Shown piece by piece: positions 46,448-55,203 of a stretch of 64,000 nt of DNA. Both the position numbers and the translations under genes were made by a program. The stretch lies in assembly GCA_965223755.1 (NCBI GenBank), contig CBDCXF010000002.1, positions 372,001-436,000 on the forward strand, read 5' to 3'. The stretch comes from CBDCXF01 sp965223755. Its GTDB lineage: Bacteria; Acidobacteriota; Thermoanaerobaculia; Multivoradales; JAHEKO01. The notes under the pieces are model-generated. The model worked only from the letters and a program-made list of their open reading frames with translations. It was not told where the DNA came from and searched no databases. The first letter of the stretch is position 1. Every line of letters starts with the position of its first letter.

Positions 46448-46933
46448 ATGCCGATAAGGCCCGAGATTGACCGAATCGATCGCAAGATTCTTACCCTGCT
46501 ACAGAAGAATGCTCGGATTCCCAACAATCGGCTGGCACGCGAAGTGGGCATTGCCCCCTCGACCTGCCTCGAGCGCGTCCGCCGGCTGCATCAAGACGGC
46601 ATCCTCACCGGCTTTCATGCCACAGTCGACAAGCGAGCCGTCGGCATCCGCATCCAGGCCCTCATCGCCGTTCGCCTCGCCCACCACGTCGGCCCCGAAA
46701 TCGAGCGCTTTGAGGAAGAAATCCTTGCCATCCCCGAAGTCCTCGCCATCCTCCACGTCACCGGCGAAAACGACTTTCTTGTCCACGTCGGCGTCCGCGA
46801 CTCCGACCACCTGCGCCAACTCACCATGGGCGCCTTCACCGCCCGCGCCGATGTCGACCACATCCAGACTTCGTTGATTTTTGAAGTGCGCAGTAAGCCG
46901 ACGGTTCCAGTGTTGCTGGCGCCGCCTTCCTAA
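46448..46933 (+). CDS. Lrp/AsnC-family transcriptional regulator
   Basis: A 161-residue protein. The N-terminal helix-turn-helix (IDRKILTLLQKNARIPNNRLAREVGIAPSTCLERVRRLHQDGIL) is followed by a RAM ligand-binding domain (GIRIQALIAVRLAHHVGPEIERFEEEILAIPEVLAILHVTGENDFLVHVGVRD). Such regulators usually sense amino acids. Divergence from the PLP sulfur-amino-acid enzyme suggests that methionine, cysteine or a related compound is the ligand. There is no Shine-Dalgarno sequence. A perfect -10 ends 7 nt before the start codon, implying a leaderless mRNA. Confidence 0.94.
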   Translation: MPIRPEIDRIDRKILTLLQKNARIPNNRLAREVGIAPSTCLERVRRLHQDGILTGFHATVDKRAVGIRIQALIAVRLAHHVGPEIERFEEEILAIPEVLAILHVTGENDFLVHVGVRDSDHLRQLTMGAFTARADVDHIQTSLIFEVRSKPTVPVLLAPPS

Positions 46934-46942
46934 CGCTCTTAC

Positions 46943-46962
46943 CAACTCTTAGGTCAAAGAGT
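46943..46962 (+). terminator. hairpin after the Lrp-type gene
   Basis: A perfect 7-bp stem AACTCTT/AAGAGTT with a 6-nt loop starts 9 bp after the stop codon. No T-run follows, so it may be a pause or mRNA 3' end rather than a classical terminator. Confidence 0.4.
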
Positions 46963-47042
46963 TCGAACAGCCTCCGATTCATTCAGAGGAGGTGCCACCC
47001 GATTTTCGGGAGATCGCGGCTATCGAATGCGTCTTACAAGGC

Positions 47043-47933
47043 ATGGGCAGAAGACTCCGATTCATTCCCGAAGGAGGCGCGCTGGTCGAGATCACCTGTC
47101 GCACCTTCCAAGGCCGTTACCTCTTGAAGCCATCCACCGCCGTCAATGACTGCATAGCCGGCGCGCTCGGAAGAGCCCAGCGGCTCTATCCCGTCGAGAT
47201 CCACGGCTTTGCCTTCCTCTCCAACCACTACCACCTCCTCATCTCCGTCCCTGACGCCCAGAGAATGGCTCAGTTCGTCGGTTACTTCAACTCCAACCTT
47301 GCCAGAGAACTCGGCCGTATCAGGGATTGGACCGACAAGATCTTCTCTCGCAGATACCAGGCCATAGTCGTCAGTGAAGAGGAAGCGGCCCAGGAGAGCC
47401 GCATGCAATACCTACTGAGCCAGGGAGCCAAGGAGGGATTGGTTGCCCATCCCGGTGACTGGCCGGGGCTTCAGTGCGCCAAACAGATCCTTAAGCGGCA
47501 GGCTTCTCTATCGGGAAGATGGCGCAACAGGACCAAGGAGAGAGTCCACCAATGTGCCACCGGACAATGGAAAGCCTTAACGCGCGTGGAGCGGGTTGAG
47601 CTCGCCCCTCTTCCCTGCTGGTCAGACCGCGGCTCACGCTGGATTGCCCAGCGATGTGAAGAACTCATTGAGCTCGCCTTGGAAGACATCAAGCAAATTG
47701 GCCTTTCTGAGATGCGCGATGTCGACCCAACCGAGCGCCCAACCAAGCTTAAGCGCTCGCCAGCAACAATGTTCCACTGCGCTTCTAAAGTGGCAAGGAA
47801 GTTTCTATACGAAGCCTACTGTTGGTTTGTCGCTGCGTATCGAGACGCCAGCGAACAACTCAAAGCTGGAAACCTCAAGGCTGCCTTCCCGGCTGGCTCC
47901 TTTCCACCACCCAGGCCGTTCGTGGTGGCTTAG
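47043..47933 (+). CDS. REP-associated tyrosine transposase (RAYT, Y1/IS200-like)
   Basis: A 296-residue protein if begun at the ATG at 47043 (MGRRLRFIPEGGALVEITCR). A GTG at 46992 would add 17 residues. The HUH motif is in VEIHGFAFLSNHYHLLISV, and a tyrosine stands in the later RMQYLLSQGAKEGLVAHPGDWPG block, where the family has its nucleophile region. RAYTs are single-copy Y1 transposases that cleave and mobilise REP hairpins carrying a GTAG tetranucleotide. Such elements are abundant in this window. The C-terminal 110 residues are an extension not seen in short RAYTs. The stop codon is the first base set of the 233-bp tandem repeat. Confidence 0.85.
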   Translation: MGRRLRFIPEGGALVEITCRTFQGRYLLKPSTAVNDCIAGALGRAQRLYPVEIHGFAFLSNHYHLLISVPDAQRMAQFVGYFNSNLARELGRIRDWTDKIFSRRYQAIVVSEEEAAQESRMQYLLSQGAKEGLVAHPGDWPGLQCAKQILKRQASLSGRWRNRTKERVHQCATGQWKALTRVERVELAPLPCWSDRGSRWIAQRCEELIELALEDIKQIGLSEMRDVDPTERPTKLKRSPATMFHCASKVARKFLYEAYCWFVAAYRDASEQLKAGNLKAAFPAGSFPPPRPFVVA

Positions 47934-48385
47934 ACAAGACTCAAAAAAACCGATCGCTCGAAAACATCCACTCACAGAAGAATTTGTCTTCGGGTGGTGT
48001 GGGAAGGAACCAGCGCGGTCGAGCTTGTGCTTATTTCATTTCTCGCCTGATTCGATTTCCAAATCACCTCAAACAAGCACCCTCAAGCGTGGAAAACCGA
48101 CCAACCGACACCGCTTCGAAAACCGCTCGAAAATCGCCTGGCACCCTTCCTCCTGTAGTGGCGTAGACAAGACTCAAAAAAAACCGACCGGTCGAAAACA
48201 TCCATTCACAGAAGAATCTGTCTTCGGGTGGTGTGGGAAGGAACCAGCGCGAGCGGGCTTGTGCTTATTTCATTTCTCGCCCGATTCGATTTCCAAATCA
48301 CCTCAAACAAGCACCCTCAAGCGTGGAAAACCGACCAACCGACACCGCTTCGAAAACCGCTCGAAAATCGCCTGGCACCCTTCCT
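47931..48385 (+). repeat. 233-bp tandem duplication downstream of the RAYT gene
   Basis: Copy 1 (47931-48152) and copy 2 (48164-48385) both begin TAGACAAGACTCAAAAAAA-like and end CCTGGCACCCTTCCTC, with a period of 233 bp and few differences. The repeat contains small hairpins such as GAAGAATTTGTCTTC and is less GC-rich than its surroundings. No gene is supported in 47934-48426 (493 bp). Confidence 0.88.
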
Positions 48386-48426
48386 CGCCCTTTCCTGGTC
48401 AGCCGTAAGACAACTGCAGTGGTCAG

Positions 48427-51400
48427 CTAACTTTCGACCGGGCTCGCCGCTTCAGTCCCCGCTCCACCCCGCAGTGAACTCAGTCCTCGCTTGACCGTAC
48501 CCGCGACCGCTTCACGTGCGTCGTCGAACAGGGTGTAGAAGACCGGCACGACTAGCAAGGTCAGCAGGGTGGCGGTGGTCAGGCCGCCGATAAGCGTGAG
48601 TCCGAAACTGCGGTAGCTGATGCCCATCGAGCTGGCGGATGCCAGAGTGAGGGGAATGAGGCCGCCGATAGTGGTCAAGGCGGTCATCATGATGGGCCGG
48701 AAGCGGCGTTCGGTGGCGAGAATCACGGCGCGGTCGCGCGACGTGCCTTCATTGCGCAGGCGCGTGACGTAGTCGATCAACACGATGCCGTTGTTGACCA
48801 CGACGCCTATGAGCAGAATGAGGCCGATGACCCCCAGCATGTCGATGTTCATGCCCATGACCAAATGAGTCCAAATGACTCCCATGGCCGCCAACGGAAT
48901 GGTCAGAATGATGGACAGCGGCAAAATTGAACTCTCGAATAGAAAGCCCATCAGAAGGTAGATGAAGGCGATCGAGAGCAACGCGGCAAGTTGCATGTTG
49001 GCGAGGTCTTCTCCGCCGCCACCGCCCCGCCGCCGGAACCCGCCACCCCAAGAAACACCTTCCGGCAAATCGATGCCGCCGGCGAGTGCCATCAAGCGAC
49101 CGCGGGTCTCGTCTTCGGTACCTTCTTCCAACTCCACAGTCACTTCGCGCGACACCCGCTTATCGCGACGAAAAATCCAGGTTGCGGTCGAAAGGTATTG
49201 GGGATCGGTAATCGAAGAGAGCTGCGTAAAGCTCCCCTCTTCGGTGGGGACGGCAAAGTCGCCCAACTCGTCGAGCGAATCGCGGTCCTCTTCCTGAAAG
49301 CGAACGGTCACTGGGATCTCGCGTCCGCCATAGTTGAAGCGCGGCAGCGACTGACCGCGCAGTGCATAACCGACAACCGCCGCGGCCACCCGCGGGTTGA
49401 TGCCCTGGTTGTTCATGCGCTCACGATCCAGCACCAAGGCCATCTCGCTGGGACTGTCGTCTGTGACTTTCTTGAGGCCGACGACGCCGTCGACCTTGCC
49501 GAGCAAGTCTTCGAGTGCCAACGCGGTCTGTTCGAGCTTGTCGGGATCTTCTCCTTCGAGAAAGAAGGTATGGGTTTCTTCCTTGTTTTCGTCGGTCGAG
49601 CCCTCGTCCTCATTGACGTAGAACTTGACCCCGGCCTTGGGTGGCATGGCCTCGATGACTCGATTGGCGGCCATCCGCGGCGTCACACCCTTTTTGGTGC
49701 GCGGGGTGTTAAACCAGGCGACGATCTCGCCGTAACGCGAACGATGGAAGTGATACCAGCCGTCGATGTCCAGTTCCTCGCGCAATGACTCGAGCACTTC
49801 GTCACTGGCCTTGAAGTAGACCTCGGCCTCTTCCAAGGTGGTGTTTTGAGGCAGGCTGAAGTCGATCTCAAAGGCGCCGCGATCTTCCTCTTGCGCCTGC
49901 ACGAACTTAACTTTCTGCATCGCCGCTCCGGTGGCGACCAGCGACACAACCAAGATCAACGCCATATCCAAACGGCGCCGCATGAAGAAGGCCAGAACCT
50001 TCGAGTACCAGCGATTGAGGCGCCCGAAGGAGGCCTCGTACATGCGCGCAAACAGTCGCGCCAGCTTGCTGGTCTTTTCTTCGACGCCGTCGGAGGGCAA
50101 GGTGACATAAACCGCGAGCGGGATCATCACCAAAGCCACCAGCAGCGATCCCAGCAACGAGACCGAAATCGGGATCGACAGGCGCAACAGAAAGAACTGC
50201 CCCTGACCTTCCACCAAAGAGACGGGCAGGAAAACGATGATGGTGGTCAACGTCGCCATGGTGATCGCCAGTGCGATCTCCCCCGCACCCTTTACACAGG
50301 CCTCTCGCTTGGGCAATCCGTCACGATGGAGCCTAAAGATGTTCTCGGCCACCACCACCGAGTTGTCGACCAAAAGACCCACCGAAATCATCAAGGCCAA
50401 CAGGGTCAAAACGTTGAGGCTTTCGCCCAGGAAGTACATTGCCGTAAGACCGATGACGATGGACAGCGGAATCGACAAGGTCGCGATCAACGTCATGCGG
50501 ATGCGGCGCAAGAAGAAGAACAGCACCACCAGAGCGATCAAGCCACCGATCCGGCCACTGGCAAGCAAGGTGTTGAGGCTCTCCATAATCAAGTCGCCCT
50601 GATTGAAGAACGGCTCGACACCCAACAGGGTTAGGCGTGGATTGTCGGCCATCGAATCAAGGACTTCCCCGACCCGCCGTGACACCTCCATGGTGTTGGC
50701 CTGGCCCTCTTTGACGACGTTGACGGCGACCGCATCCTCGCCTTCGAGACGGACCCGGAAGCTACTTTCGGGTTGGTCGTAGTGAATGTAGGCGATGTCG
50801 CCGAGGCGCACATTGGGACCCACTGGTCGAGCTTCCAGCTCCTCTAGCGACTCATAGCGCGCCACCGAGCGCATGAGGAGCTTCTGATCGCCGTAGCGGA
50901 CGTTGCCGTTCGACATGGAGAAGTTGTCGCCGCTGAGTTGCTGTGCCAGTTCGTAGATGTTGAGGCCGGCTGCGGCGGTGCGCTTGCGGTCCAACTCGAT
51001 GAGGATTTCCTTCTCGATCAGGCCATCGATGTTGACCGAGGCGACTCCCTCAATGCGTTCGATCGGCAATTTGATCTCATCCTCAATCAGGGCCCACGGA
51101 TCCGGCACCGCCGGGTCGATGGTGACTGCGAACATATAGATGGGAATGCCGGAGGCGTCTTGCTTCCAGATGATTACCCGCTCAACATCGTCGGGCAGAT
51201 CGACGCGGGCGCGCTCGACGCGATCCCGGACCTCACGATAAGCGATGTCCAAATCAGTGCCGTGTTTGAACTGCAGCGACACCCGCCCTCGCCCCGAACC
51301 GGCGCGCGAATCCATCTTGTCGATTCCGCCAACCGTCGACAGCTGTTCTTCCAGCGGCAGAATGATCTTCTCCACCACTTCCGGTGCCGGTGCGTCGCGC

Positions 51401-51570
51401 CACGGCACCCACACCGTGAGGCGCGGCTCGACCATGCCGCTCGGGAATAGCTCCAGCGGGATCCCGACTGCAGCAACCACCCCCAGAACGCAGACCGTCA
51501 CCAGCAACATCAGCACGGTGACGCGGCGGTTGAGGGAAAAGTTGGGTAACTTCTTTTCGATCGGGGTCAT
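48427..51570 (-). CDS. RND efflux permease (AcrB/MMPL-type), second of the operon
   Basis: A 1047-residue inner-membrane proton antiporter of the HAE1-like RND superfamily. It has 12 transmembrane helices and two large periplasmic loops. The charge-relay region SVGLLVDNSVVVAENIFRLHRDG in helix 4 is present, as is the matching second half (IGLILLIGVVVNNGIVLIDYVTRLRNEG). A glycine-arginine stretch (GGGFRRRGGGGGED) occupies the second periplasmic loop. It lies 63 bp after a larger RND permease gene on the same strand, and both may use the single adaptor encoded upstream. Substrates unknown; no outer-membrane channel is in the window. Confidence 0.93.
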   Translation of the reverse strand: MTPIEKKLPNFSLNRRVTVLMLLVTVCVLGVVAAVGIPLELFPSGMVEPRLTVWVPWRDAPAPEVVEKIILPLEEQLSTVGGIDKMDSRAGSGRGRVSLQFKHGTDLDIAYREVRDRVERARVDLPDDVERVIIWKQDASGIPIYMFAVTIDPAVPDPWALIEDEIKLPIERIEGVASVNIDGLIEKEILIELDRKRTAAAGLNIYELAQQLSGDNFSMSNGNVRYGDQKLLMRSVARYESLEELEARPVGPNVRLGDIAYIHYDQPESSFRVRLEGEDAVAVNVVKEGQANTMEVSRRVGEVLDSMADNPRLTLLGVEPFFNQGDLIMESLNTLLASGRIGGLIALVVLFFFLRRIRMTLIATLSIPLSIVIGLTAMYFLGESLNVLTLLALMISVGLLVDNSVVVAENIFRLHRDGLPKREACVKGAGEIALAITMATLTTIIVFLPVSLVEGQGQFFLLRLSIPISVSLLGSLLVALVMIPLAVYVTLPSDGVEEKTSKLARLFARMYEASFGRLNRWYSKVLAFFMRRRLDMALILVVSLVATGAAMQKVKFVQAQEEDRGAFEIDFSLPQNTTLEEAEVYFKASDEVLESLREELDIDGWYHFHRSRYGEIVAWFNTPRTKKGVTPRMAANRVIEAMPPKAGVKFYVNEDEGSTDENKEETHTFFLEGEDPDKLEQTALALEDLLGKVDGVVGLKKVTDDSPSEMALVLDRERMNNQGINPRVAAAVVGYALRGQSLPRFNYGGREIPVTVRFQEEDRDSLDELGDFAVPTEEGSFTQLSSITDPQYLSTATWIFRRDKRVSREVTVELEEGTEDETRGRLMALAGGIDLPEGVSWGGGFRRRGGGGGEDLANMQLAALLSIAFIYLLMGFLFESSILPLSIILTIPLAAMGVIWTHLVMGMNIDMLGVIGLILLIGVVVNNGIVLIDYVTRLRNEGTSRDRAVILATERRFRPIMMTALTTIGGLIPLTLASASSMGISYRSFGLTLIGGLTTATLLTLLVVPVFYTLFDDAREAVAGTVKRGLSSLRGGAGTEAASPVES

Positions 51571-51633
51571 ATTCCGTTCCTCATCCGCCGGTTTCTAATG
51601 GCCTGCTTAGTTCTGACAACGCAGTCTCACGCT

Positions 51634-54600
51634 CTAAACGGGTTCTGCGACCGCCTCCGATGGCGGTTCCGCGTCGTGAACTTCCTGTTCGAGCCGTTCG
51701 CCGACCAACCGCATGCGCAGTCGGTCAATCAACATATATACGACTGGAATGACCAGAAGGGTTAGGAGAGTCGAAACCAGCAGGCCGGAAATGACCGCTA
51801 TGGCCATCGGCGTGCGCAGTTCGGCGCCATCCCCGACACCCATCGCCATCGGGATCAGACCCAGACAGGTGGTAGCCGTGGTCATCAAGATCGGCCGCAG
51901 GCGTACCGAGCAGGCGGTGACGATGGCCTCCTGGGTCGCCAGGCCGCGAGCGCGCAACTGGTTGATGTAGTCGACCAGCACGATGGCGTTGTTGACGACG
52001 ATTCCGGCCAACATGATCATGCCCAAGAACACCACGATCGACAGACTGATGCCCAGGATCTTGAGCGCGATAACGGTGCCGAAGAAGGCCAGCGGAATCG
52101 AAAACAGAATGACGAATGGGTGCAGCAACGATTCGAACTGCGCCGCCATGATGACGTAGACGAGAAAGATCGACAGCGCCAAAGCCAAGTAAAGGCTGTT
52201 GCGACTGCGCTCCCACTCTTCGTTTTGGCCGGCGATCAGAAAGGTGCTACCCGACGGCCAGTCCATGGCGTTGAGTTGCCGGCGAATGCCCCCCACCGCC
52301 TCGCCAAGAGCGACACCCTGAGCTGTGTTGGCGGTGACCAACGCGACGCGACGGCCGTCGATGCGGCGCACCTCACTCGGCCCTTCCGCAAGAGCCACGT
52401 CGGCGACCGCCGACAGCGGAATCGGACGTTCACCACCCGGGTTGACGATCAAGGACTCGACATCCTCGACTCGTTCGCGGTCTTCCATCTGCAGACGGAC
52501 AAGAATCGGGATGCGGCGGTCCTTGAGGTTGAAACGGGTGGCCTCAAACCCTTGCACTTGGTCGCGCACCAAGCGCGCCACAGTCTCGGGGTTGAGTTCA
52601 TAGCGAGCCAGCAGATCCCGGTCGTAGATGACCTGTACTTCGGGGGCGCCACGCCGCAGGCTGACTTCGACATCGGTCAATTCCGGCATCGCTTCGAGAT
52701 CGACCTTGACCGTCTCGGCTTGCCGCCGCAGGCTGATCAGGTCGTCACCGTGAACTTCGACCTCCACCGGCGCCTTGAACGAGAACAACACCGGACGCAC
52801 TACTTGGGCTTCGAGGTCGGGAATGTCCGCAAAGCGATCGCGCAGCCGTGTCAGCACCCTCTCCTCAACCCGGGGATCGGAGGAATCGAGCAGTACCTTG
52901 AAGCGGGCCGTGTGCTCGCCCTCGTCGGATCGGTTGGAGTTGGCGGCGTCATAACCCACGGTGAGAAGGAGTGATTTGATGTGCTCCTTTTCGGCCAGGA
53001 TGGCGCGCTCGACCGGGGCCACTGCAGCATTGGTTTGCTCGAGAGGCGTGCCCACGGGCAAGGTCACTTCAACCGTGAATTCGCCCTGGCGCACTTCCGG
53101 CAATAGCTCGTTGTTAAGACTGCTGGCCACCAACGCGGTCAAGGCCAGCGAAGCGACAATAATCGCCGCCACCATCCCCGGAGCGCCGAGGGCTTTGGTC
53201 AATCGCTTGGTGTAAGCAGCTCGGGTGGCATCCATACCGCGATCGATGCGGTTGCCGAGGAGCGGTGTGAGTTTGGCGCCGAGCCAGCCCACCCCGCGAG
53301 AGACCAGCCGTGCCAACAGCGTGAACAAGAAGACGACGCCAATGAGAATCTTGCCCACCAATTCAAGGATGAAGGCGACGATTCCACGGACGACGAAGTA
53401 GAGAGCCACTGGGAGCGCCGCCAACCACTTGAACACTGTTCCCAGAACGCTTTTGCGCTTGCGGCTGAAGTAGTTCTTCCAATCACCCAAGAAGACCCGG
53501 TGTGATCGAAAAGCCAACCAATTGCGACGTTCACCGAGCTCTCCCCAACTCACTCCCTGGCGACTGGCCAGCATCGGAATCAGAGTCAGGGCGACGACCA
53601 AGGCAGCGATCAATGAGACGACGACGGCCATGCCGAGATCGCCGAAGGCCTGGCCGGCAACGCCCTCGACAAACACCATCGGAAAGAACACCGCGATAGT
53701 GGTCAGCGTCGAGGCGATCACCGCACCGCGAACCTCCGAGGTTCCCCGCACCGCGGCGGCTTCAACCCCATCTCCCTCTTCCCGACAGCGGAAGATGGAC
53801 TCCAAGACCACGATCGACGAGTCCACCAACATGCCGACTCCCAGCGCCAACCCTCCCAGCGACATGATGTTGAGGCTGACCCCGAAAAGGTTGAGGGGAG
53901 CGAAGGTGACGATCAATGAAATGGGAATGCTGAGGGCAATGATCGCCGTGGTGCGCAAGTCTTTGAGGAAGAAGAGCAACACCACGACCGCCAGCAAACC
54001 ACCCAAGATGGCGCTGTTGCGTACTTCGTTGATCGAACCTTCGATAAACAGGGAACGGTCAGCCACAAGGCTGATCTCCAGGCCTTCTTCGTTGTAGAGG
54101 GTGCCCACCAAGCCCGCGGCCGCACGCATTGCACCGCCTCCAGGCCCACCCCGGCCTCCACCACGGCGACCGCGGCCGCCACCGGCGCGCTGTTCTCCTT
54201 CCCCTTCTTCGCCTTCCGCGGCCTCGGCTTTGGCGGCCATCTCTTTGGCTTTGGCGATATCGAAGTTCCCCAGCGTAGCCTTGACTCGCTTGGCGAGGGC
54301 GACAATGTTGGCGTCGGCTTCTTTGAAGATGTCGATCTGGACGCTTTCGTTTTCGTCGGTACGGGTGATGATCTCCCTCTCTTTGTGGGAGCGGACTACC
54401 TGGCCGAGGTCGCCGACGCGCACATCGCGACCTTCAAAACGAGTGACGATGGTGTTCTCGATCTGCCCGAGATCCTGGAACTCGTTCAAGGTGCGGACCA
54501 TGTACTCGGTCCGGCCTTCGGTGATGGTGCCGCCAGCGAGGTTGATGTTTTCGGCGGCGAGGCGGTTGATGACTTGCTGGATCGAGATTCCCGCTCGCTG

Positions 54601-55203
54601 CATGCTCTCCTCGTCGAGCAACACATGGATCTCTTCTTCCAGTCCACCACGCACTCGCGCCGCGGCGACTCCCGGGATCTTTTCCAGTTCGCGCTTGACG
54701 CGCAGATCGGCCAAGCGGCGCACTCGGCGCAGTCCCTCTTCGCCCGAAAAGCGGTCGCCGCTGCCCGACAGACTCAACTCCATCACCGGGTCGAGCGAGG
54801 GGTCGAAGCGCAGGATGAGCGGACGCTCTGCTTCTTCGGGGAGCAGGATCAGATCCAGCTTTTCGAGAGAGTCCTGGACGGCGTCGGTCATCTCGGTGTC
54901 CCAGGTGAACTCCATGATCACGTCGGAAACACCAGCTCGCGAGACGCTCGAGATGCGGCGCAACCCAGAGACAACGCCGAGGGTTTCTTCGACCGGTCGG
55001 CTGACGTCGTTTTCCACCTCTTCCGGGGCGGCGCCCGGATACTCGGTACGCACCGTCAGAGTCGGATACGACAGCTCCGGCATCAAGGTCACCGGCAGGC
55101 GTCGCAGCGAGAACAACCCGAACACCAACGCCGCCACAAACACCATCGTGATGGCGACCGGGCGCCGGGTCATGAAGTTGGAACCGAATCGCGAGGCGCT
55201 CAC
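51634..55203 (-). CDS. RND efflux permease, large form with extra insertions
   Basis: A 1189-residue RND permease, longer than its usual 1020-1060. Standard features are present: MTRRPVAITMVFVAALVFGLFSLRRLPV at the start and GGLALGVGMLVDSSIVVLESIFRCREEG in helix 4. The second half contains GIVVNNAIVLVDYINQLRARG. The excess lies in a Gly/Arg/Glu-rich stretch (about 325-367, EGEEGEGEQRAGGGRGRRGG) and in a roughly 115-residue insert with two or three extra hydrophobic segments between the halves (about 545-660). The start GTG follows the adaptor stop codon directly (TAG GTG). The inserts could alter pairing with the adaptor or the second permease. Confidence 0.92.
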   Translation of the reverse strand: MSASRFGSNFMTRRPVAITMVFVAALVFGLFSLRRLPVTLMPELSYPTLTVRTEYPGAAPEEVENDVSRPVEETLGVVSGLRRISSVSRAGVSDVIMEFTWDTEMTDAVQDSLEKLDLILLPEEAERPLILRFDPSLDPVMELSLSGSGDRFSGEEGLRRVRRLADLRVKRELEKIPGVAAARVRGGLEEEIHVLLDEESMQRAGISIQQVINRLAAENINLAGGTITEGRTEYMVRTLNEFQDLGQIENTIVTRFEGRDVRVGDLGQVVRSHKEREIITRTDENESVQIDIFKEADANIVALAKRVKATLGNFDIAKAKEMAAKAEAAEGEEGEGEQRAGGGRGRRGGGRGGPGGGAMRAAAGLVGTLYNEEGLEISLVADRSLFIEGSINEVRNSAILGGLLAVVVLLFFLKDLRTTAIIALSIPISLIVTFAPLNLFGVSLNIMSLGGLALGVGMLVDSSIVVLESIFRCREEGDGVEAAAVRGTSEVRGAVIASTLTTIAVFFPMVFVEGVAGQAFGDLGMAVVVSLIAALVVALTLIPMLASRQGVSWGELGERRNWLAFRSHRVFLGDWKNYFSRKRKSVLGTVFKWLAALPVALYFVVRGIVAFILELVGKILIGVVFLFTLLARLVSRGVGWLGAKLTPLLGNRIDRGMDATRAAYTKRLTKALGAPGMVAAIIVASLALTALVASSLNNELLPEVRQGEFTVEVTLPVGTPLEQTNAAVAPVERAILAEKEHIKSLLLTVGYDAANSNRSDEGEHTARFKVLLDSSDPRVEERVLTRLRDRFADIPDLEAQVVRPVLFSFKAPVEVEVHGDDLISLRRQAETVKVDLEAMPELTDVEVSLRRGAPEVQVIYDRDLLARYELNPETVARLVRDQVQGFEATRFNLKDRRIPILVRLQMEDRERVEDVESLIVNPGGERPIPLSAVADVALAEGPSEVRRIDGRRVALVTANTAQGVALGEAVGGIRRQLNAMDWPSGSTFLIAGQNEEWERSRNSLYLALALSIFLVYVIMAAQFESLLHPFVILFSIPLAFFGTVIALKILGISLSIVVFLGMIMLAGIVVNNAIVLVDYINQLRARGLATQEAIVTACSVRLRPILMTTATTCLGLIPMAMGVGDGAELRTPMAIAVISGLLVSTLLTLLVIPVVYMLIDRLRMRLVGERLEQEVHDAEPPSEAVAEPV

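Noticed and set aside
47931..48385. CRISPR array or duplicated gene
   Set aside because: Only two copies of a 233-bp non-coding unit. The open frames through it are low-complexity and read in several frames equally well.
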